From positions 1 through 61,559 of the forward strand of contig JAYMGJ010000502.1 in assembly GCA_037178675.1 (NCBI GenBank): a DNA stretch of 61,559 nucleotides, in the 5' to 3' direction. The notes beneath the pieces are model-generated. The model was given only the letters and a program-made list of their open reading frames with translations. It was not told where the DNA came from and did no database searches. Below, piece after piece: positions 52,215-61,559 of the stretch (position 1 is the first letter of the stretch; every line of letters begins with the position of its first letter). The stretch is from Scleroderma bovista (Eukaryota > Basidiomycota > Agaricomycetes > Boletales > Sclerodermataceae). The position numbers were made by a program, and so were the translations under genes.

Positions 52215-55200
52215 TTAAAATGACAGCTCAAACGCATGATGGTCCACAAAGTGATTGATATAGAAACCGTGGTAGGTGTCCAAGGAGTTATGAAAGGTGA
52301 CAAATGGCGGAACACGCTCCCGACCAAAAATTGGAATTAAATGAGCGGCCCAGACAATGGTGTCGATGTGAATGACAGCGAGGTCGTGAGTTCTGTTGGC
52401 CAAGGATGGTTTCACCATCCACATCCCAGTTAGTTCATCAGGATCTTCTGCAATGTAGTCAAACCAATGTATAAGGGCACAGGGATAAGATAACCCGTCT
52501 GTGCACAGTAGCACGAAAAGACAGAGAACCCGTGCAACATGCATACCCAGCATACCTTCACGCCCATCATCTGTATTCATGAATACCGTGTCATAGCATT
52601 CTGGGCTGTGGTACCAAGAAGGCATTGCTCTGATCTGTTCGCGGCGCATGCAGCCAATCCCACATGGATCGCTTGGGGAAATGAAGGTTGCACTAGCAGA
52701 ATGAGAAACTCGTACTCGGCCAGTGGACGTTGTCAGGTGCTGGAGGCCAGTGTCAGCATCGAGCTGGTGAGACAAAAAATCCTGAATAAGATCAGGCAAC
52801 GTTGGTATGCCAAGTTCGTCTGCAAGCACAAGGATTTTTGTAGCATGGTTTCGTGCTGCTCTAATTAGCACCAAAGCATGTAATAAAGCACAGGGACTTG
52901 ACATACCAGGAGTTCCTAGTTTAACTGTAGAATGAATAATTCCCAACCTCACATCAATGACACCAGCATCGTTGGTGTCATCAAACTGGTCACCCTCTGG
53001 CTCAGCCTCTTGGTAGGCATGAGCAGAATCAATTCCACGGCCACCTGTGAAGTTGAATCAGTTCAATAGTAATGACATGTCAACGTTACATAGATGCTGG
53101 ATGTGACTTGATGCGACCAAAACCTTGAGCATTCCACGCTTTTCAAAATCAATCGCTGCTGCCGCAAGTTTGTCCAAATGTTGATTCATCAACAGAATTT
53201 GACCAAGCGCCTTAAATTTACTGGAGCGCCTCCATGGTTCTTTCACTGCCTTGATATGTTTGGACTCCATAATTGACATGCAAAGACCATTCGGGGCACC
53301 AAATAGCCTGATGAGCGCCTCATAGTGAACAAGGGAATGTTGACGGGGAAGCAAAAATCCATCTGGATAGACACCTAGCATGCGGAATATTTTGCGATAC
53401 CGATGGAATCGTGTGAGTGCACACTGAAGTTCCATTAACGTTTGGTCAGTGATGACATCTCGGCGAACAAGGTAACAAACCTCTAAAAATGCCCAAAAAG
53501 TACGAATGACATCACAGGGGATGTGCCCCTCAATGGCCAGCAGGTAAACCTTCATAAGCGCCTTTGAGTCATCACCTGTCCATTGCGAGAATCCCCACCC
53601 CTCAGGGAAACAGCGCAGACCTGAAAATGGTGGAATAACTGAAATACTATCACCCAAGGATTAGTAAATGCTTGACTCTGAGTGAAGCAACACCCTACCA
53701 TTGATCAATATCAGTTAAAATAGCCTTCGCGCTGGCCTTCCCATGCTCCTGCTCGAGGTACTTTGTGACCCATTCAACCAAATGGTCCTTGAAGGCACCT
53801 TTGATTAACTGGTGTAGGATGTCAGGTGCCAATAGTAAATAAATGCTGGCACGGGGAAACTCGTCAGTAAATGGCTGTGAATGAATGAGTTGTCATCAAT
53901 TTGATATAGTAAAGTTTGTACTGTAACTTCCGCATCCAAGCCCCATTCATCCCATAGTTCAACAAAAGAAAATGCCTCTTTTAGCGCATCGGCGAGTGCA
54001 CGGGAACGGGGTGCGCCACCTTCATCCAAATTGTTCGGGAACGCCATACATCTGAAGTGGGCCATCAGGTGTGCATGAGTGAGTTCAATCTATATCTACT
54101 TACCGGCCACACCAGTTCTGTACAATACAGGCAAGTAGAACTTGTTCGGGGTAGTCAGCGATATAAGGACCAATGCCATAGATGGCACGACGAAAATGGC
54201 CATCTGGACAACGGAGAACTTCTGGCGTTGTCATGCCATGTTTGAGCGGCCGAAGAATTCGGGCAAGTGCTGTATGAAAGATTTGTTTCTTGAACTTGCG
54301 GAAGCTGACATCATCGGAGCATTTTTTGGCCGCTTGAGGCAGATTAGTAGGTGCAAGGCAGATGATTGAAGATAAATGTACCTTTTGGAATAGGTAAGAA
54401 TGCCAGTAGAACAACGGCATTACGGTGTGCGCGCCGGACGTGATTGTGAACATTGCCAACAGAAAGGTACACGGGCCAGTAATCATTCTGGCCTGTAGCG
54501 ACCGACACAGTTGTTTTGTCGCTTCCAAGGATGATGGGAACAAATGTTGCACCCTCGGCCTGTGCGTCCTGTGAGATTTCATCCTGAAAAGATGGTTAGT
54601 TATTAGAGTGCCCATTAGCAATAAGGTAACTCATACGCACAGCCTGATCCCAAGCCCAATCGCCCAACATAAAATCTTTATACCTTCGTGAGCCGTCTTC
54701 AGAAAACTCATGGTAGGGCACATAATCAATTTCTCCGTCGAAATCGGCATTGGAAAAGATGTTCTTGATCACAGCTCGAGGGTCCCGATACCAGACATCA
54801 TGCGTCTTATCCATCCACGAGGGCACGTCCACCGATGGCTTGTCACCACTGTACCCAAGTCTGAAACTCTTCCATGGAGCATCGCCTATTGGGGTTGCAT
54901 CAATAGTTGTATAGAGGTCCTCGTGGCCAGCAAATGGCGGACTATCTTTGTAGGCTGCAAGAGACACACCCCATAAGTGAAGTAAATGGTCAATGTTACC
55001 TGCTGACATCTGCACGTCAGAAAAAAGCAGCTGTGCAGTCTCAAATTCCAGGCGGTTTCGGTATGGTGTCCAATCTTCTGGACCTTGAAGAGTATGGGGC
55101 GGAGGTGGTGAGTCTTGAGGAATATCCATGCCATTCTCACTACAAATCCTTCCTGCACAATATAAATCAGCGAGTACACAAGTAGAAATGAAGCTAACCT

Positions 55201-55400
55201 GTCAGCTTCTCATGGCAGTCCCTTAAAACGTCTGGGGGAGGTTGCTGCTGTTGAGTGTCATCATGGGATTCATTAAAGTCGTGGTTATGGATAGTGCGAA
55301 GGTGTGCCTTGAGGCCATGAAGTGACTTGAATGAACGATGGCAGCTAGAAAATCGGCATGGAATCCGACGGGCAGTGTATGCTCATCGCATTTCAGTGGT
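52215..55400 (-). CDS. Plavaka-type transposase (multi-exon)
   Basis: Minus-strand exons give a C2H2 zinc-finger start (CRFSSCHRSFKSLHGLKAHL, about 55290-55350), PYRNRLEFETAQLLFSDVQM, VDVPSWMDKTHDVWYRDP, FMLGDWAWDQAVRMSY, a segment resembling the Plavaka SDKTTVS/PVYLSVGN core, ILRPLKHGMTTPEVLRCPDG, YIADYPEQVLLACIVQNW, LAPDILHQLIKGAFKDHLVE, FSQWTGDDSKALMKVYLLAI, LPRQHSLVHYEALIRLFGAP, SIMESKHIKAVKEPWRRSSK and a C-terminal domain ending TFHNSLDTYHGFYINHFVDH (stop 52215). This matches the Plavaka family of CACTA-related transposases in basidiomycetes, which cut and paste at the terminal repeats. The start is uncertain. No fatal lesion was noticed, but I could not verify every splice site. Confidence 0.85.
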
Positions 55401-55557
55401 ACTCGAGAGAAAATGGGTACTTCAATATCAACGCAGTTAGAGAAATTATTGGCTAAGTTGTGACAGCCTGAGGGTGGGAAGACTTGTTCTTGGTTGTGGG
55501 CCAGAAGACACACAAAACCTAAAATACTCCCTTCGTCCATCTGTACCGTTGGACTAA

Positions 55558-58002
55558 ATGTCACGTCCTGTCACCTGTGCCAAGAATGCCAATCAACATC
55601 CTGGCCAAATTGTCCTTGACACAATCCAGAAGCACCGTACCTCGGAGCAAAAGCGTCAAGACGACGCTCGGAAAGAGCGGGAGAAACATGAACAACAAAG
55701 TGTTCAAGCTCATACCATAAAACGGGTTGCTGAAATCATTAGTGAAGGAACCCAGGCAGAGAAGGATTTACTGACAGCACACCATCAGCCAAAGCCTCGC
55801 AAGGCACCGCTGTCACAAAGGCTGGCTGTAGTAACACATGGTGAGTGATCACGTCACGAAGTTGACTGGTAGAACTTACCAGACTCATTTTCCAGGTGTT
55901 GACAGGCAACTTGAAGAGCCTGTTGACGATATTGAAGGTACCGAGCAAGAGGAGTACGTTGAAGATAATGCAGAAGCCTGTGATGAAGCTGTCAAGGGGA
56001 AGAAGCGACGTGCACAGAAAATGATGACACGCGACCTTGTTGATGCAGCCCAAAATGCCTCCTTGCAACAATGCCCTGGGAACAGCACGTCAGTTGTACC
56101 ATTTCCCATCACTATTCCCAAAAATGCTCCTACTCACTGAAACTGTTCTTTTTTACTGGGACTTCTTCAATACACAACCTAGCTCTGCGAAGAACAACAT
56201 CACGGGCGTCAGAAAAGTCAAGGACTGGAAGGAGAAATATGGAAGTACTAAGGTTGCTCATACCACAAGAGTCGCTTCCCGCGCTTCTTCGCTTTCAAAC
56301 CCAACATCCCATAGGCTCAAGGGGAGTGCTAAGTCTACTCACTCCAGTGCCACTCAGCCACCACCCACACCCGCAAGCGTGAGCAGCATAGTTATACCTA
56401 CTTTGTATCTGGATGAAGACGACGACTCAGCAAAATTAGAAAATTTTACATGGGACAACATTGGCAAGAGAAGAAATACTGGTACTGGGGTAAGTCGTCT
56501 CCATGAACGTTGCCATTTCCTGCGTTGTGACCAAGTTGAATAGGTATCTGTCGAAGTCGTTTATGACTCACCCTCCCCTTCCATCACCCCTCCTCTCCCA
56601 TCTCAACCACGCACGGTGATCCACAAGCCAGCAGCACTGGGAAAGCCTCTGAAGAGTGAAGCATCATTATACTATGACCAGATCAGCTCGGATTTTGGAG
56701 TGATTGAAGTGGATGATCAAGATGAGCCACAGGCGCCTCGGAGAGGAAGTAAACGACCTCCGCTCTCCCAGGTATCCCACACCTACTATATCGGGTTGAA
56801 TGACTTAACTTACACTTGATAGGCTGATATGGAAGACGCTCAATCAACCTGTGCTCCCCCATCGAAATGCACCAAAACAAAGGAAGAAGACGAAGTTGTG
56901 GAACTTCCCAACCAACAAAGGACCGGCACTGGCAGCAAGTTCACTAATTGTGATCTTCCACCTGGGTGTCAAGATGGAAACAGGTGGCGCGGTGTTTTCA
57001 TTCCTTCAGTCGCACATTGGTGCGGGGGGAATGTTGACCCATGGACTATTGAGGTGGGAGATCTTCGCGACGCAATGCAAGCAATCTGGGACGAGGTTTA
57101 CCACAACCAAGTAGTGCATCATATTACTCTTAAGGGTGCGGTCTTTCATGTGGTAAGATGTTTCAAGACTGGGATCCTAGTTGTGTTACTGATGATTTTT
57201 GATCGGTGCAACCTCAGGCAAAGCAGCGCTTGAATGAATGGCACAGCGGCTTTGCTGCAACAGCCATCATGATTATCGCAACATTTTTTATACAAGATAC
57301 TGACTTTCACGATATTGAACAGCGAGAAGACTTCGCGACAACCATGCTCGACTGGAACCGTTACTTATTCAGTGAAAATGAAGACGCCGATTACAAGGTA
57401 AGTTTAAAATACTGTCAATTCTTGGCCTAAAACTTTGGTAGGTGTGGACAGGTATTTGGTGATCTCCATTCGTACTACAAGCGTTTGCAACACATTTCAA
57501 TTTTGTAGCTGGCCAAGTTCCAATTTCGAAGTTAGCTAGTGAGGCAATCACTGCACATGTCGCGCTTGCTCTTGCTGCTACTGCCGTGAGTCTTTGTGTT
57601 CTATATGATATTATTGTTGCCTTCACTGGATTGATTTTCGTCTGTTGTCAGGTTTGTCAGGCGCTGACTCTCACTGTGCATGGAAACCTTCAACTCAAAC
57701 AAATCGAGATTGGAGCAAAGCCACAGAGACGTGCGGTCATCTTGAAAACCGATACTGGTACAACTTGGGAGGCCATTATTCCTGACGGCGAATCATTCGG
57801 CTTCAATGTCCAGACGTGGGGTGAGATGATGAGAAGACTTCTGGAGCCAATCATGTCACTTTCGGATGCAAACTTCATGAAGATTGTCGATGAGGCACAG
57901 TACTACGTCAAGAGCGGTGCGAAGGGGAAAGGGAAGTCTACCAGAAGCAGTGGGTCTGCGAGTGAAAATGACAAGTTCCAGTATCTGCACGGATTTCGCT
58001 GA
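55558..58002 (+). CDS. Plavaka-associated second gene, unknown function (multi-exon)
   Basis: The ATG at 55558 (MSRPVTCAKNANQHPGQIVL) opens a basic/Lys-Glu-rich N-terminus with coiled-coil character (EQKRQDDARKEREKHEQQ). After an intron at about 55841-55895 comes an acidic segment (DDIEGTEQEEYVEDNAEA) and KGKKRRAQKMMTRDLVDAAQ. Later exons give a Ser/Pro-rich linker, then a globular C-terminus: LPPGCQDGNRWRGVFIPSVA, DLRDAMQAIWDEVYHNQVVH, RLNEWHSGFAATAIMIIATF, ALTLTVHGNLQLKQIE, stop 58000-58002. It diverges from the transposase and lies inside the terminal repeats, so it belongs to the element. I recall similar uncharacterised proteins near basidiomycete transposases but can give no function. 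Confidence 0.65.
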
Positions 58003-58510
58003 TCGGTGTGCTGTCACTCACTCACGTTGTCCCACCTACTGACGCCTCATTTCAGCCCTTCAATTACACTGTCAAACTGCTGCTTTCTCGCGCCTTTCAA
58101 TGCACTGTTTCCTCCCCTCTTCAGTCTCCTCGAATTCATTGTCTCCCCTGCATTTGTTATTTGCTGATTTTCGTGGCAGTAGCTTTTTTTACTGCCATGT
58201 AACCCGTTCTATTGCCATACACACTGCTGTCTGCCTAGTAGTATGCCGTTTTAATACATTGACGTGATTCCCGCTACGCATGCTTGAATGCTTGATCAAC
58301 TTGGCGGCTACCTCTTATGCACACTTGAATACTTGGTCAACTTGGCAGCTACCTACTATGCATGCTTGAATGCTTGGTCAACTTGGCAGCAGTTGTAAGC
58401 TGATCATAAGTTAATAAAGCCACCAAGCAAGTTAAGCATGTGACTTAATATCTTATTTGGTCTTAGTGGGGAAATTTCAAGTAATTAAGTCAAATTAAGG
58501 TTAAATTAAA
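58003..58510. repeat. right subterminal repeats of the Plavaka-like element
   Basis: Three tandem units of about 50-55 bp (58278-58400) share GCTTGAATGCTTG and TCAACTTGGC. They are followed by AT-rich TTAAGT/TAATTAAG words that also occur near the left end. These are likely transposase-binding sites. The upstream part, 58003-58270, is the 3' flank of the second gene. Confidence 0.6.
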
Positions 58511-58531
58511 CAACATGTAGGTTTCCTGATG
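58511..58531 (-). repeat. right terminal inverted repeat
   Basis: Exact reverse complement of 49707-49727. Confidence 0.9.
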
Positions 58532-59600
58532 AAGTCACTGTACTTCCGTGTATGAAGTACAGGGAAATAAAGGGTGGGGTCGAAAGATGAGAGATCTACA
58601 GGGCAGGGTGTGCAACGGTACTTCACAGGTGAGCATAGCGATATTATGACCTACATGCCATGGTAGATGGTGAATTGACAGTCCATTGATTTTTTTCATA
58701 ATTCTCATCCAACATACTGCATTGTGACGGAATGCGATAGCGTTGGACCACATGGTTTGTTCTCGCTAGAGGTATTGTCAGTCGCTCAGGAAGAACTATC
58801 CAACAATCTCTGTAGGAGGGGAAATACATTGAGCATTCTACGTGCTTAAGTACTACTTTGTATGCATGGCAGGAGAACAAACACGAGAACAAAGAAATGA
58901 GGAAGAGAAATTAATACATGAATGTGTTTGGGAGTCTGTGGCATGAGGGTGACCACAGCAGCAGAGAAGCGCACATAATGCTGCCAGACATTTCGCTAGG
59001 GGGGATGGGGGAGCCAGCTAGACATTCCTGGATCAGCGAGGCTGCGTCGATGAAACAACCATACCACTCGGACATCACGTCCACATTGATAAGAAGCTGG
59101 GGGGAGCTGGGCACTCAACTTGGTCAGTAAGACACGGTACTATATCAATGAACTTATGACCTTCCGGTACCACAGCAGCAGAGCGGCACACATATCGCCG
59201 TTGGACGTTATGCTGGGAGGATAGTGGGACTTGCTGGACACTACTGGAATCGAGTCAGAATGACACTGCAAGAAATGGCTGCCAAATGAGCCTGCCCAAC
59301 ACGATATGGGGGATCCGATGATGTATGAGGTGGAGATGGCCACTGAGGCAGCAGCATACGAGTCTGGGAGAAAGTGAAAGATACTGGGCGCTATATCAGT
59401 GAAACAAGCTTCCAGTATTACCACTGCAGCAGATCGCGCATATGATGCCGGACGTCAGCCAGACACTCGCTATATCAATGAAATGATCTTCTGGTAGCCT
59501 CCATGCAGCCGCAGAGCGGTACACAAGACACCAAACGTCACATGAGTCCATATCTAAAATATATAAGGAGCATTTGCCGGCGGGAGGTGTCCACCATGTC
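58532..59600. repeat. diverged dispersed repeats, no gene
   Basis: A unit containing CTATATCARTGAA followed by a CCACAGCAGCAGAGCGGCAC-like core recurs near 58955 (core only), 59141, 59391 and 59469, at unequal spacing. The minus-strand ORFs across it are repeat translations and I do not treat them as genes. Confidence 0.5.
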
Positions 59601-59605
59601 ATGCT

Positions 59606-59998
59606 GTGTTTGTGGCTGTACGTGTACAAAAGTTTTGCAGTCAAGTGTTGGATCAGTACGCAGTGGACACCCACGACATAGAAGCAGCCCGTAACCATGG
59701 ACTAGTCACTACTAGTCTAACCATAGACATCAAAGGTTTCTTTGACTATGTTAACCATAACAAACTGACATCCATCATGCGCAGAAAATGGATCCTGCTA
59801 CCCATGGTCAAATGGGTGAGCTCATTTTTGTCGAACAGGGAAGCAGCAATCTGCCTAGACGGCTGCATATCAGACTCCAGACCAGTTGAAAATGGCATCC
59901 CACAGGGATCGCCCATCTCCCCTGCACTGTCGATCATGTATGTGTCCCCAGTATATGAAGAGTTCCAAGCTAGACTAGCCATGAGATACGTGCACTGA
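59606..59998 (+). pseudogene. LINE RT, fingers-palm portion
   Basis: Carries TIDIKGFFDYVNH and ENGIPQGSPISPALS; ends at a TGA directly before the frame with the catalytic box. The upstream text before about 59690 is not RT-like, so the truncation point is close to there. Confidence 0.8.
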
Positions 59999-60511
59999 GT
60001 GCCACCCTCCGCTAAACTCACTCCCACCACTCTCGTCGGATACATTGACAACGTCAATATCTACACCTCCTCAACCAGTCTACTACAAAATGTAGCCGCT
60101 CTACGTGCCGATTTCATAACAATACTACACATCTTACATGGTCTCGGGCTCTCAATTGACTTCATCAAGTGCGCACTCGCACACTTTACAAGAAAACACA
60201 GCATTACCTTCCCCGACATCACCCTCCCTGGCCCAGATGGAGACATTGTTGTAACCCACAGCAACACTATGGAGTGGCTTGGGATCATGTTTGACTCCAA
60301 ACTCCTCTTCAACGAGCATGTTAAAGCAGCTACTAACAAAGCCGAAAACATCGCAAAGGGACTAACCATGCTTGGAAACACAGTCCAAGGGCTACATCAA
60401 TGCTTCCTCCGCACCGTCTATGGTGCATGCGTACGGAGCGTAATGACATACGCCAGCCCGGTCTGGTGGGATGGTAAGAAAAAACATGCTAACAAACTTA
60501 CCTGGGTATAG
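59999..60511 (+). pseudogene. LINE RT, palm-thumb portion with YIDN
   Basis: GYIDNVNIY replaces the usual [FY]xDD. LGIMFDSKLLFNEHV and YASPVWWDGKKKHANKLTWV are typical thumb sequences. Ends at TAG 60509-60511, where neighbouring text continues in the same frame (NACLHHICAAFRTTPIHALE). Confidence 0.8.
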
Positions 60512-60703
60512 AATGCCTGCCTCCACCACATCTGTGCGGCATTCCGCACAACCCCAATACATGCATTAGAAATAGACAGCGCCACCCCACCAGTCCCCCT
60601 CATACTCGACCGCCTTAGCAGCAACACCACCTCTAGGCTACATAAGTTAGCTCGTACCAACCCCATCCACCTCAGGCTCCCCCGCGAATGGCATGGTTAT
60701 GAC

Positions 60704-61559
60704 TTGACCTACCCCACACCCACACTCCCTCCAGACAAGTTCCACCCAAGGAACAGGAAGCCCCCCAAGATGACGTGTCTAACTAGACTCGCACTATGCT
60801 CCTCACCCGCCATCCCCCACATAGACATCTTCGCCATAACCCTGTGGTCTCACACCATAGCCACATTCTCACCCTGCCTCTCAGTCAGAAGTACAAACTA
60901 TGAAGATGACAAAGAAAAGGCTGCTGAACCCCACATCAAGCACATCTGCAGTTTCCAGTTGGACCCACTACATATCCTAGCCTACTCGGATGGCTCACTG
61001 CATAGAGACGACACCAGCCAACAGAGTGCAGGAGCTGGCTGGATAGGTTATCATGGCCTACATGACGTCTTCCAGGGCACCGAACCCCTGGGACCATACA
61101 TGGAGATCTACGACGCAGAAACCACCGCTATCAACAATGTGTTGAAGGCCACCGTCGCCTATGCAACAGAGCACAACATCACACACATCCACATTTTCGC
61201 AGACAACCAGGCGGCCGTATGAACCATGTTTGACATTGTACCAGGATCATCCCAACACATTAACCTCCACACCCGCTCCCTCATAGTCTCCTTCCTTGAA
61301 TCCTCAAACCAACATCACATTGAAATCACATGGACGCCCGGGCACAAAAAGATCGTGGGCAACAAACGTGCGGACACCCTAGCGAAAGCAGCGACAGATA
61401 TCGTATTGGACACCCCACCCATCTCCCTATCCCACGAGAAAGCACAATCCCGCCAACACCTTATCACAGCCTGGACAACAGAATGGCACAAACAGCTCCA
61501 GCGGCCAAGTGCATTTCTGCAAGCCAACAGGTTCACACCAGCCCTGAAACCCCGGGAAA
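60704..61559 (+). pseudogene. LINE RNase H domain
   Basis: The RNase H acidic residues are visible in AYSDGS, DAETTA and FADNQAA, followed by WTPGHKKIVGNKRADTLAKA. A TGA at 61220-61222 interrupts it after FADNQAAV. The sequence runs off the window. Confidence 0.8.

Larger units (their letters stand above)
49707..58531. mobile_element. Plavaka/CACTA-like DNA transposon with captured helicase fragment
   Basis: Perfect 21-bp terminal inverted repeats start CATCAGGAAACC at 49707 and end GGTTTCCTGATG at 58531; AT-rich similarity continues inward. The interior holds a transposase on the minus strand, a divergent second gene on the plus strand, subterminal repeats near both ends and a decayed fragment of a host-type DEAH helicase. 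Total length is 8,825 bp. A target duplication is not clear; if the element begins at CAGG, the flanking dinucleotide is AT on both sides. Confidence 0.82.
59606..61559 (+). mobile_element. non-LTR retrotransposon (LINE) with RT and RNase H, 5'-truncated, degenerate
   Basis: Frames joined by stops encode TIDIKGFFDYVNHNKL, ENGIPQGSPISPALSIMY, GYIDNVNIYTS, WLGIMFDSKLLFNEHVKAAT, SVMTYASPVWWDGKK (LINE RT), then an RNase H with AYSDGSLHRDD, YDAETTAINNVLKA, IFADNQAAV and EITWTPGHKKIVGNKRADTL. The RT-RNase H order with no integrase, and the PQGSPISP motif, mark a LINE of the Tad1/I-like kind found in fungi. The second catalytic Asp of the YxDD box is Asn (YIDN). Stops occur after MRYVH (59998), after NKLTWV (60511) and inside the RNase H (61220). 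No endonuclease is present upstream, so the copy is 5'-truncated; it continues past the window. Confidence 0.88.

Noticed and set aside
52215..55400. KDZ (Kyakuja-Dileera-Zisupton) transposase
   Set aside because: Motifs such as FSQWTGDDSKALMKV, LAPDILHQLIKGAFKDHLVE and SIMESKHIKAVKEPWRRSSK are those of Plavaka transposases; KDZ CxC motifs are not visible.

Overview
The window looks like a transposon-saturated accessory region of a filamentous fungus, most likely an agaricomycete (mushroom-forming basidiomycete). Reasons: short GT..AG introns of about 50-60 bp, NACHT-WD40 (NLR-like) genes with nearly identical WD repeats, a Plavaka/CACTA-like DNA transposon, copia retrotransposons with an initiator-tRNA anticodon-arm primer site, and a Penelope-like element. 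The species is not identifiable by eye, and I saw no tRNA, rRNA or CRISPR.

Layout. 1-5429: 3' part of a Ty1/copia element with its 3' LTR. 5430-6385: intergenic sequence ending in a 305-bp palindromic MITE. 6396-16779: duplicated block A, holding a 5'-truncated amino-acid permease, an M28 peptidase relic, a ketoacyl-reductase (SDR) relic, an unassigned tract and NACHT-WD gene A. 16780-22200: gene-poor, with a 70-bp minisatellite and low-complexity tracts. 22200-37050: inverted block B, with NACHT-WD gene B on the minus strand. Gene B is split by a complete copia insertion (23743-30921, 5-bp target duplication CTGTC), and its 5' flank is broken by a 2.35-kb Penelope-like insertion (34313-36660) that carries a hammerhead ribozyme. 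37391-49706: block C, the same order as block A but with the permease full length (decayed), ending in NACHT-WD gene C. 49707-58531: an 8.8-kb Plavaka-like DNA transposon with perfect 21-bp terminal inverted repeats, a transposase, a divergent second gene and a captured, decayed fragment of a DEAH-box splicing helicase. 58532-61559: diverged repeats, then a 5'-truncated LINE with RT and RNase H.

How it fits together. One ancestral segment (permease, peptidase, reductase, NACHT-WD) exists here as two direct copies and one partial inverted copy. The non-NLR genes carry lesions shared between copies, so they were already dead when duplicated. The NACHT-WD genes stay largely open in A and C. Their WD arrays are changing by in-frame tandem duplication: a repeated 516-bp block in A and four 126-bp units in C. 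This is the behaviour expected of fungal NLR recognition domains. Gene B was disabled by mobile elements. The strongest unexplained signals are the hammerhead and adjoining hairpin train in the Penelope-like element, the multi-frame extra coding tract upstream of gag in copia copy 2, and the helicase capture in the Plavaka element.
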